Made by a program: the position numbers and the translations under genes. From Adineta vaga (Eukaryota > Rotifera): 64,000 bases of DNA. This document shows, piece by piece, positions 61,201 to 64,000 of the stretch (position 1 is the stretch's first letter; each line of letters begins with the position of its first letter). Location of the stretch: NCBI GenBank assembly GCA_021613535.1, contig CP075497.1, forward strand, positions 5,642,001 through 5,706,000. Reading direction: 5' to 3'. Below the pieces are notes generated by a model. It was not told where the DNA came from. It did not search any database and worked only from the letters and a program-made list of their open reading frames with translations.

Positions 61201-62348
61201 ATATATCCACCAAATGAAATACTTAGCGACTTTTTACATGTTGTCCATTGATCACAATTGACATTTTGAACAACAACTGTCCAACTACTTGTACCGGATA
61301 ATTTATATTGACATCTATATAAATATATTTATAAATGTAAAATAGATTATTTCATTTAAATAAATCAATCATTGAATTATGTGACACTTACGATCCTTGG
61401 AAATTATACGTAAATCCATCGAATGTTCGAAAATGATCACGACCCCATAGAAGACATGTAGCATAGGTGAGTGTGCGCTTAATTTGTGCAGTAGCATTCG
61501 CAATTTCTTCATTGGTAGCATTACATAATGAGCACGTACCATCTGTAGATCCTATTGCAACACCAGCTAGATTTTCACAACAATAACTAGCAGTGACTGT
61601 TCCATTGCTAATACGTGATGGAACATTACAACTAGATGTTCGATAACATAGAACAAGACGTGGATCATCTGTTAACAGCACATTCATTTTTGTATACAGA
61701 AAAGAAATATGAAATCAAACTTACTTTGCTGATATTGACAACCTTCACCAGCATAGTCATTATTGCAAAAGCATTGATCAGGTTTGATACATTGTCCATT
61801 TTTACAAGGAATTGTACAAATAGCTACATTACAGGATTCACCTGTCCATCCTGCACAACAAGCATCTTTTGATACTTGACTAAAATAAAAAGTATTTGAT
61901 TTTCGTAAAAGTTCCATGATTACAGAACATAATTTACCGTTGATATGGACATGAAGCATTTGCTGCTGATTGACTTTTGATATAACGTATAACTTCATCA
62001 GCATCTTTTAAACCTTGTACAGTTCGAAGAGTCTATAAATATTTTTACTTCGACAAATTTTCTGTTTTCACGCAAAAAGAAACTTACATTGAAATCAATT
62101 CGCCAGATACCAGCTGGTTTTTCATACTCAGCCATAATATTGAATGTTGATCCATCTGGACATGTATTATTCTTCGTTTCTGTAACTGTTGTTGTACATA
62201 TATTTGTTCCGCTTATTTGAGCAGTAACACTAGAAGATGAATGACCAAATTATAAAATGAATTTCCTATGAGATTATTCAACTTACAGAAAATTCGCAAG
62301 ATGAATTGAGAAGAGAAGAGCACTGAGCAACGACGAGTAAGAAAACAT
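12984..62348 (-). CDS. Giant secreted SCO-spondin/mucin-like modular protein (one gene, dozens of exons)
   Basis: I read the minus strand from 62348 to 12984 as one gene. It starts with a signal peptide, ends with a cystine knot, poly(A) hexamer and stop, and I found no intervening start or end. The order is VWD-C8-TIL x3, LDLa x8, discoidin-like x3, divergent module, choice-of-anchor A x2, twenty beta-rich modules, a Thr/Pro/Ser/Gly array, divergent module, TSP1/TIL, VWC, CTCK. The combination VWD + LDLa + discoidin + TSP1/TIL + VWC + CTCK is that of SCO-spondin. The long O-glycosylation-prone array is that of gel-forming mucins. Likely role: a polymerising, heavily glycosylated extracellular matrix or mucus component. 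VWD and CTCK domains in mucins and VWF mediate disulfide-linked multimers. From 53105 to 13350 all exons I delimited are phase 1-1, except the split inside the last divergent module. I estimate about 10,000 residues. An alternative is two or more adjacent genes; a transcript would settle it. Sub-features follow. Confidence 0.72.
13350..13545 (-). other. Giant protein: VWC domain
   Basis: A 196-nt exon (with one base carried over the junction) encodes NPCEICTCHDGKLEC and PSPGQCCGMC, the CxxCxC...CCxxC pattern of von Willebrand type C domains, just before the cystine knot as in mucins and SCO-spondin. Confidence 0.8.
13762..14010 (-). other. Giant protein: last TSP1 repeat
   Basis: A 249-nt phase 1-1 exon containing WTLWADWTPCSQTCKGTRHR, a full TSP1 start with basic strand. 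A short Thr-rich exon near 13601-13702 separates it from the VWC domain. Confidence 0.85.
14101..14634 (-). other. Giant protein: TIL plus TSP1 exon
   Basis: A 534-nt phase 1-1 exon. A TIL domain (HECANDCDRTCD, GCICPPPQVM, ECVCHLPADG) is followed by a TSP1 repeat (CEWSQWGPFTDCSDTC). Alternating TIL and TSP1 is typical of SCO-spondin. Confidence 0.85.
14703..15218 (-). other. Giant protein: three TSP1 repeats
   Basis: A 516-nt phase 1-1 exon with three WxxW/WxxC starts: YQSWSEWSECNASC, VTDWCQWSSCSEKC and YTEWSNWSNCSKSC, each followed by a basic QxRxR-type strand. The Trp-x-x-Trp motifs are potential C-mannosylation sites. Confidence 0.88.
15273..15434 (-). other. Giant protein: small linker exon
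   Basis: A 162-nt phase 1-1 exon encodes NSTTLLVTDISIKIDDKID and ends in a Cys pair (CTQLACKPNG). No domain is recognised; it may complete the preceding TSP1 disulfides. Confidence 0.6.
15502..15756 (-). other. Giant protein: TSP1 repeat exon
   Basis: A 255-nt phase 1-1 exon. A Thr-rich start is followed by GQWEDWSKCSPEC, VRTRYRSR and further Cys, a thrombospondin type 1 repeat. Confidence 0.75.
15944..16448 (-). other. Giant protein: second divergent R-like module
   Basis: Two exons (16448-16114, 16061-15944) encode a Cys-to-Cys beta-rich module: APCYNSDVMYYD at the start, NVNQIQVQFYD in the middle, IPIGKFEIKIIS and ITLVVIGC at the end. It has the same landmarks as the R modules but is split at phase 0 by an intron. 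Confidence 0.6.
16800..23879 (-). other. 7,080-nt exon: module R20 fused to the mucin array
   Basis: One uninterrupted exon of exactly 2,360 codons, phase 1-1. It begins as an ordinary R module (GMTSPQYINQAIFIG), changes at its Thr-rich tail into TGPTGGPTGPTTP-type sequence, then enters the decapeptide array, and ends LTESTMYTALSG with donor gtatga after a G at 16800. The alternative donor further on would include an in-frame TAG, so 16800 is preferred. The linker exon is at 23929-24018. Confidence 0.85.
16930..23250 (-). repeat. 30-bp tandem array encoding TPYTGASTP(G/S)
   Basis: About 6.3 kb of head-to-tail 30-bp units, roughly 210 by my estimate, encode TPYTGASTPG, TPYTGASTPS, TPYTGATTPG and minor variants (Ala, Thr). 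Occasional 9-bp (STPSTPGTP) and SGAPATP insertions break the period. The units are dense in Thr, Ser and Pro, so they should be heavily O-glycosylated, as in mucin PTS domains. The regularly spaced Tyr is unusual for a mucin. The minus strand is free of stops in all three frames across the array, a by-product of the repeat. Confidence 0.92.
24683..25219 (-). repeat. Module R19 (537-nt class) with linker exon 25267-25356
   Basis: 537-nt exon, QAIFIG type with CYAPST and PPSISGS. The linker exon is 90 nt. It is the last copy before the giant exon. Confidence 0.85.
25360..25790. repeat. Intron family X (also 39470-39890 and 47590-48010)
   Basis: Three introns, each preceding a 537-class module on the minus strand, share long near-identical stretches such as gctgttgacatatgtgttt and gtgacgcgagcggatacact. 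They were copied together with the adjacent module. Confidence 0.75.
25799..26335 (-). repeat. Module R18 (537-nt class) with linker exon 26383-26475
   Basis: 537-nt exon, QAIFIGAPGST type. Its 93-nt linker exon (GVTGSTPPPSTQSTLAPG, ending VICPLIDG) lies at 26383-26475, separated by a 47-nt intron. This is the model for the two-exon repeat unit. Confidence 0.85.
26480..27640. repeat. Intron family Y (left part also at 43395-43870)
   Basis: This long intron shares about 400 bp (for example atgactcaggcatacattg) with 43395-43870, then diverges. The remainder to 27640 is unique AT-rich sequence with no coding exon seen. Confidence 0.65.
27644..28180 (-). repeat. Module R17 (537-nt class)
   Basis: 537-nt exon, APAST type with TINTITTVVTQG and AATGSTVYPGSTG in the tail. 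Confidence 0.85.
28598..29098 (-). repeat. Module R16 (501-nt class)
   Basis: 501-nt exon, APAST type with the private change GTVSPTVFGS. The donor is gtgagt after a final A rather than G. Confidence 0.85.
29518..30018 (-). repeat. Module R15 (501-nt class)
   Basis: 501-nt exon, QAIFIGAPGST type. Its tail and following intron match R12. Confidence 0.85.
30170..31590. repeat. Intron family W (also 45590-46890)
   Basis: Two introns of about 1.3-1.4 kb match over most of their length (for example tccacattcgatgtaaacat and atttacagctgatcatagg), with scattered indels. No open frame of coding character. Confidence 0.7.
31599..32135 (-). repeat. Module R14 (537-nt class)
   Basis: 537-nt exon, QAIFIG type with KKPDG and PTVDVTYN. 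Confidence 0.85.
32280..33310. other. Long intron, R14 to R13 interval
   Basis: About 1 kb between modules. The left end resembles other inter-module introns; the rest is unique, AT-rich and purine-tracted (about 32380-32480). I see no gene. Confidence 0.45.
33319..33819 (-). repeat. Module R13 (501-nt class)
   Basis: 501-nt exon with CYAPST and PPSISGSS. Partner of R12 in the duplicated pair. Confidence 0.85.
34239..34739 (-). repeat. Module R12 (501-nt class)
   Basis: 501-nt exon. With R13 and the intervening intron it forms a block almost identical to R15-R16. Confidence 0.85.
34880..36200. other. Long intron carrying the solo LTR
   Basis: About 1.3 kb between R12 and R11. Apart from the LTR it holds unique AT-rich sequence. 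A 104-codon frame at 35839-36153 does not look coding. Confidence 0.45.
35457..35661. mobile_element. Solo LTR, 205 bp, with GTATA target-site duplication
   Basis: A 205-bp segment begins TGTAACG and ends CGTTACA, giving 7-bp inverted termini of the TG...CA type. It is flanked on both sides by GTATA (35452-35456 and 35662-35666), a 5-bp target duplication. Inside, reading on the + strand, are a TATA-like ctatataaac and a downstream AATAAA, the expected promoter/poly(A) order of an LTR. No internal retrotransposon coding region is present, so it is a recombined solo LTR. It lies in the intron between R12 and R11, and the internal signals face against the host gene. Confidence 0.85.
36206..36706 (-). 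repeat. Module R11 (501-nt class)
   Basis: 501-nt exon, APGST type with a CYAPST variant. It lies just downstream (minus strand) of the long intron holding the solo LTR. Confidence 0.85.
37121..37621 (-). repeat. Module R10 (501-nt class)
   Basis: 501-nt exon, QATFIGAPGST type, with PTVVVTYN. Confidence 0.85.
37765..38815. other. Long intron, R10 to R9 interval
   Basis: About 1 kb. The left 200 bp resemble other inter-module introns; the rest is unique, with no coding exon or element recognised. Confidence 0.4.
38819..39319 (-). repeat. Module R9 (501-nt class)
   Basis: 501-nt exon with NPDSPGVNFVNNN and PTVDITYN. It is the most diverged of the middle copies. Confidence 0.85.
39897..40433 (-). 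repeat. Module R8 (537-nt class)
   Basis: 537-nt exon, APAST type, with GTIPPTISGSS and a TVLTQGTSPTGS tail. Confidence 0.85.
40868..41368 (-). repeat. Module R7 (501-nt class)
   Basis: 501-nt exon, APGST type, with KKPDGTVLFNQ. The tail is SAQTQTTG, as in R1. Confidence 0.85.
41515..42745. other. Long intron, R7 to R6 interval
   Basis: About 1.2 kb of mostly unique sequence with several short imperfect inverted repeats (near 42360-42500). The frame at 42064-42273 is not convincing. Confidence 0.4.
42750..43250 (-). repeat. Module R6 (501-nt class)
   Basis: 501-nt exon, APAST type, with private changes GVSFINNN and PFTPGTT. Confidence 0.85.
43985..44521 (-). repeat. Module R5 (537-nt class)
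   Basis: 537-nt exon, QAIFIGAPGST type. Its short upstream intron is read through in the same frame (STSSSQSPNSIIG), a feature shared only with R20. Confidence 0.85.
44938..45438 (-). repeat. Module R4 (501-nt class)
   Basis: 501-nt exon, APAST type with GVTFISNN and the private change LPVGST. Confidence 0.85.
46901..47436 (-). pseudogene. Module R3, 536 nt with a one-base deletion
   Basis: The copy is otherwise a normal 537-class exon, but a single T is missing at about 47128-47129 (gtgcaccc where all others read gtgctaccc). The frame shifts after LPEG and hits a stop at once. Downstream sequence is intact in the original frame. Because exon phases are 1-1, skipping this exon would keep the protein in frame. 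Assembly error is equally possible. Confidence 0.75.
48018..48554 (-). repeat. Module R2 (537-nt class)
   Basis: 537-nt exon, APSST type, with VDNITVIVKK (Asn for Ser). The longer tail ends AYPGSTG. Confidence 0.85.
48992..49492 (-). repeat. Module R1 (501-nt class)
   Basis: First copy in protein order. The 501-nt phase 1-1 exon has the variant features APSSTTVSEL and GVTFISNNAS, and the tail ends TQTTG. It shares APSST with R2. Confidence 0.85.
49555..49850 (-). other. Giant protein: Ser/Thr linker exons before R1
   Basis: Two linker exons precede R1. One ends VICPLTDG, the same ending as the linker exons in front of every R module, and is preceded by STTSFTSSSITS-type sequence. The other (about 49760-49850) encodes STTSSSISVGC-type sequence. 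Confidence 0.55.
49929..50879 (-). other. Giant protein: choice-of-anchor A domain, copy 2
   Basis: A single 951-nt phase 1-1 exon paralogous to the previous domain. Shared blocks include VQVDNTLPARCSQIISNM, GFAIFNVSAS and the ending GAVLAPYASLTTNHNIDGAV. It clearly arose by tandem exon duplication, then diverged. Confidence 0.75.
51209..52150 (-). other. Giant protein: choice-of-anchor A domain, copy 1
   Basis: A single 942-nt phase 1-1 exon. The features SFMSEYNVITRESL, TIVCGSLLKGSTFG, VQVDNTLPARCSQIISNM, VWNFHNAQQINF and GAILAPSASIATQSRIDGTV match the 'choice-of-anchor A' family. That family is best known from secreted bacterial surface proteins and is also found in some eukaryotes. Here it sits between mucin-like linkers. 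Its role is unknown, possibly adhesion or carbohydrate binding. Confidence 0.75.
52596..53105 (-). other. Giant protein: divergent relative of the R module
   Basis: A 510-nt phase 1-1 exon encodes a module with the same landmarks as R1-R20: an opening Cys followed by EEGMDQPQNV, then NVNQVTVLI, LPPGSTLLISFNT and an ending VTLSIMAC. It is clearly homologous but far diverged, so it probably represents the single-copy ancestral form (inference). Confidence 0.7.
53150..53600 (-). other. Giant protein: short Ser/Thr linker exons
   Basis: Several very short Ser/Thr-rich exons appear to lie here, between D3 and the divergent module. Individual boundaries are uncertain. Confidence 0.35.
53620..54085 (-). 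other. Giant protein: discoidin-like beta module D3
   Basis: The module opens near YVCIPENVLAANATSTYGVE and closes YHIRLAVYICG over two exons. It has the same Cys-bounded beta-rich layout as D2 but is more divergent. Confidence 0.5.
54245..54800 (-). other. Giant protein: discoidin-like beta module D2
   Basis: Three exons encode a module starting YRCNDKMGLQNQLIPTSDIS, with IRMNNPNFWSADSDD in the middle and ending LSAQLELLGC. The N-terminal 'GLQN..IPTSDIS.SS' and the C-terminal '.LELLGC' are strongly F5/8C (discoidin)-like. Confidence 0.7.
55020..55440 (-). other. Giant protein: discoidin-like beta module D1
   Basis: The exon begins with a Cys segment (VCTNTSSTYQAF) and ends ITALEITGC, with alternating hydrophobic beta strands and IMEIHLTSTKPVTVFY in the middle. 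The Cys-to-Cys layout and ending resemble F5/8C (discoidin)-type sandwiches. Assignment is by pattern only. Confidence 0.5.
55500..57000 (-). other. Giant protein: eight LDL-receptor class A repeats
   Basis: I count eight LDLa repeats with the Ca-binding acidic ending. Six lie in 56157-56960 (endings such as CDDESDEFNC, CRDGSDEFNC, CGDGSDEKNC), one near 55740-55910 (CDDGSDENPQ), and a weaker one near 55505-55680 (CMDKTDEDDNLC). Number seven is separated from six by a Thr-rich linker. SCO-spondin has a comparable cluster after its third VWD. Confidence 0.88.
55985..56090 (-). repeat. Three 13-residue Thr/Pro/Ser repeats in LDLa linker
   Basis: Three nearly identical 39-bp units encode TTPFPTTSATS-type tridecapeptides between LDLa 6 and 7, a small mucin-like hinge. 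Confidence 0.7.
57033..58480 (-). other. Giant protein: VWD-C8-TIL assembly 3
   Basis: The VWD starts at CSASGDPHYVTYDGNYYSY, the canonical 'GDPHY.T.DG' form, and ends at TAGLCGDSDNDPTDDL. C8 (NPFLPCIEKLDA ... YRNCLYDAC) and TIL (CGAICQSTCRD ... GCFCPEGQVMD) follow. This is the best-conserved of the three. Confidence 0.88.
58553..58745 (-). other. Giant protein: extra TIL-like Cys-rich exon
   Basis: An exon encoding CPETQVYSYNATACVKTC and YEGCTCPNGKVLSQD lies between assemblies 2 and 3. It reads as a TIL/VWC-like Cys-rich domain. Confidence 0.65.
58801..60110 (-). other. Giant protein: VWD-C8-TIL assembly 2
   Basis: The VWD begins near CSVLGTNHIQTFDGKFYSV and ends at TRGLCGTFDFNRDND. C8 (SPFFQSCQYDLC) and TIL (CAPKCSQTCHD ... 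CMAGCSCPSQ) follow. Cys spacing is family-typical. Confidence 0.85.
60173..61690 (-). other. Giant protein: VWD-C8-TIL assembly 1
   Basis: The VWD start is visible as LLWGRDHFRTFDGFTYNF and its end as VTGLCGTYTNNRD. A C8 domain follows (ICNRVLNTTPIYETC), then a TIL domain (CPSTCQNY ... GCVCPSGSVID). Several introns of about 50-60 nt interrupt it. In VWF and mucins these assemblies drive multimerisation in the secretory pathway. Whether this one multimerises is inference. Confidence 0.85.
61725..62232 (-). other. Giant protein: N-terminal Cys-rich and EGF-like part
   Basis: Three exons encode ISGTNICTTTVTETKNNTC, then an acidic/basic linker ending CPYQR, then a Cys-dense segment containing CCAGWTGESC and CKNGQCIKPDQCFC that reads as an EGF-like repeat. 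The first part sits where SCO-spondin carries an EMI domain and has a loosely similar Cys pattern (inference). Confidence 0.6.
62287..62348 (-). other. Giant protein: signal-peptide exon
   Basis: ATG at 62348 opens MFSYSSLLSALLFSIHLANF, a typical signal peptide, ending at a gtaagt donor with phase 2. It splices to an exon starting near 62232. This fixes the N-terminus of the secreted protein. Confidence 0.8.
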
Positions 62349-63447
62349 TTTACTGTCGTGTCAAAGCAAAAAGACGTTTATTTTTTGTGAAAAACTACGC
62401 CGATTTCTTTCTGTTTTTACATAGCTATTTATATGAACAATTTTTTGAATATTTCAATAAATTTTCTCGCTTATAACAATAACAAACAACAGCTTGCTTA
62501 TTTTCATATCAATATCTTCATTGACTAACAGATTTTTTCAAGCAAAAAATGAAAGAAATTTCCATTTATTCTAGAAGATAAACAATTCATATTATTTTGC
62601 GTCGATCGATTTCAATAATGAACATCTGACGTTATTATCTTCTGTAGAATAATTTGTTTTTTAATATTCATATGTAAATTCCCATCTGTCGATATTTTGG
62701 ATTTTGAACTTTTATCAGCAATAATTCAAGAACATTTTCAAGAATTTATTTTTTATTGGAATACAAAACAGAACCGTTGATAAATTTTCTTTAAATCTTT
62801 TATCTTTGAGGAAAGTTTTTACTTTATTTTTTACAAACTAAAGTTCGGAATCTGATTCTTCATTTTTTTTCTTCTCTTCTTTCAATATGCGACCAATCAA
62901 TGCATATATTAATTTTTGAGTAGGAGGATTTAAATACCATACATATGTACATGCACTTTCGAGAAAAGGATCATTCAAACATATCTATGATATAATATTC
63001 ATTAAAGTTGATAAATGACTTGTTTTATTTATTATATTACAAAAGAAATCTAATTGAATTCCTGAGATACAATCATTCTCGCATAATATAACTATTTAAG
63101 AATGTTAGAGTACGTCTATGTTTGGTTCGATATCAATGATAAATATGACGAGTAGATTATGATACCATAATAGCAGGCGTATCTATTTTTGTGTCATTCT
63201 TAAAAATTTACAAAAAAAATGATCACGTAGTTATCAATATATTCTGAAACTGTAGAAAATGTGTTCGAAAGAAAGGAAATAAGAAGAATGATTATGAAAG
63301 GAAGAAAAATGCTTTAAATTGGTCACAGCTGTTAGATAAATTACATCTAGAGATAGAACAAAACATTGGTTTTTTCTTCTTCTTGTATTTTAATACTTGT
63401 TGTGTCTTTTTTCATATTTGTTACAGTGCCAAGTAACCAAATCGATT
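62349..63447. other. Intergenic region upstream of the giant gene
   Basis: It contains the promoter region of the giant gene (minus) and, at its right end, that of the 63448 gene (plus). The only coding-like segment is the orphan exon at 62838-62984. The rest is AT-rich and unremarkable. Confidence 0.4.
62838..62984 (-). CDS. Orphan last exon of an unidentified minus-strand gene
   Basis: A 147-nt open stretch with good coding texture follows an acceptor (atatcatag) and ends in TAG: it reads ICLNDPFLESACTYVWYLN at the start and a Lys/Glu/Ser-rich end. It is 48 residues with a moderately hydrophobic centre (LIYALIGRIL). It has no ATG, so it was easy to miss. I could not find a matching upstream exon: a candidate at about 63040-63090 has the wrong phase. 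It may be a gene relic, or its other exons may interleave with the plus-strand gene at 63448. The family is not recognised. Confidence 0.45.
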   Translation of the reverse strand: MCLNDPFLESACTYVWYLNPPTQKLIYALIGRILKEEKKKNEESDSEL

Positions 63448-63972
63448 ATGATGAGCTCAAATTCAGAATTAAAACATGAAACATCACCTTTCTATGTTAA
63501 TCGAGAACAAATGTTCGATACAGATAATGTGCGTTTGAGACATAATAAAGTAATTACTTTTATCATTTTGATTATGAATCCATTTTTATTTGATGTGTTT
63601 TTTTTCGTCTAGCCAACTATTCCTACAAATGCAGCTCATTTTGTTCTTCCAACTGGTGATTATCGTTCGAATGAAATGGATCATCATCCACAACTTCCTT
63701 CATCTTATACACATAATAAAACACAAATTTTTTGCATAATATTTACTATGCTAGTTTATTTATTTTATACGCTACGAACTTTTATTCCTGATAATATACA
63801 AACATTTTCTAGTAATCATAAATTAACTAAAAAATAACGTTTTGACATTTTTTCTTTAACAGATTTTTGGTCTAGCATAAAACCAATACCAATTACTCGA
63901 AGTTACACATCAGATTTACGACCAAATCTCATATTCGAACAATATCTTCTTCATTCAGCTGAAATCTTTCAA
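63448..63972 (+). CDS. N-terminal part of a type II membrane protein, APMAP-like (partial)
   Basis: Three exons (63448-63549, 63613-63811, 63863-63972) join in frame and the gene runs off the window in an intron. The protein has a polar N-terminus starting MMSSNSELKHE, one membrane segment (IFCIIFTMLVYLFYTL), then DLRPNLIFEQYLLHSAEIF. That ending resembles the region just before the beta-propeller of APMAP/strictosidine-synthase-like proteins, where an 'L..AE.lF' block precedes the first blade. The match is short, so the family call is tentative. If exon 2 is not spliced at 63811, the frame ends shortly after, at 63837. Confidence 0.5.
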
Positions 63973-64000
63973 GTAATTTTCATTGATTGATTGATTTATA

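Overview
The window is animal nuclear DNA: AT-rich, with short GT-AG introns (often 45-70 nt), a tRNA-Thr(UGU) without an encoded CCA, secreted multi-domain proteins and an amidated-neuropeptide precursor. The compact introns, codon flavour and gene density suggest a bdelloid rotifer. That is inference from style, not a database match.

Layout, left to right. 1-287 is the 5' end of an unidentified minus-strand gene. 698-3791 (+) is a ten-exon neprilysin-like M13 metallopeptidase. 4321-5686 (-) is a three-exon DGAT1-type acyltransferase. 6796-6867 (-) is tRNA-Thr. 7034-7581 (+) is a two-exon precursor of two PYRF-amide neuropeptides. 9735-12529 (+) is a DUF229 protein of the alkaline-phosphatase superfamily.

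From 62348 down to 12984 (-) the module chain and intron phases support one giant gene for a secreted, mucin-like, SCO-spondin-like protein (my estimate is about 10,000 residues). Order from the N-terminus: signal peptide; cysteine-rich/EGF-like part; three VWD-C8-TIL assemblies; eight LDLa repeats; three discoidin-like modules; a divergent beta-rich module; two 'choice-of-anchor A' domains; twenty near-identical copies (R1-R20) of a beta-rich module, each made of a short Thr-rich linker exon plus a 501- or 537-nt exon; a 7,080-nt exon in which R20 runs into about 6.3 kb of 30-bp repeats encoding TPYTGASTP(G/S); another divergent module; TSP1/TIL repeats; VWC; a C-terminal cystine knot. Every exon I could delimit from the divergent module to the VWC exon, apart from the internal split of the last divergent module, is bounded by phase-1 introns and is a multiple of three, so modules can be duplicated without breaking the frame. 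R3 is the one exception (536 nt, one base lost). Introns between modules are themselves duplicated in blocks, and one holds a 205-bp solo LTR with a 5-bp target-site duplication.

At the right end, 62838-62984 (-) is an orphan last exon of an unidentified gene, and 63448-63972 (+) is the start of a type II membrane protein resembling the APMAP/strictosidine-synthase-like family. The neighbours have no obvious common pathway. The outstanding object is the giant modular extracellular protein.
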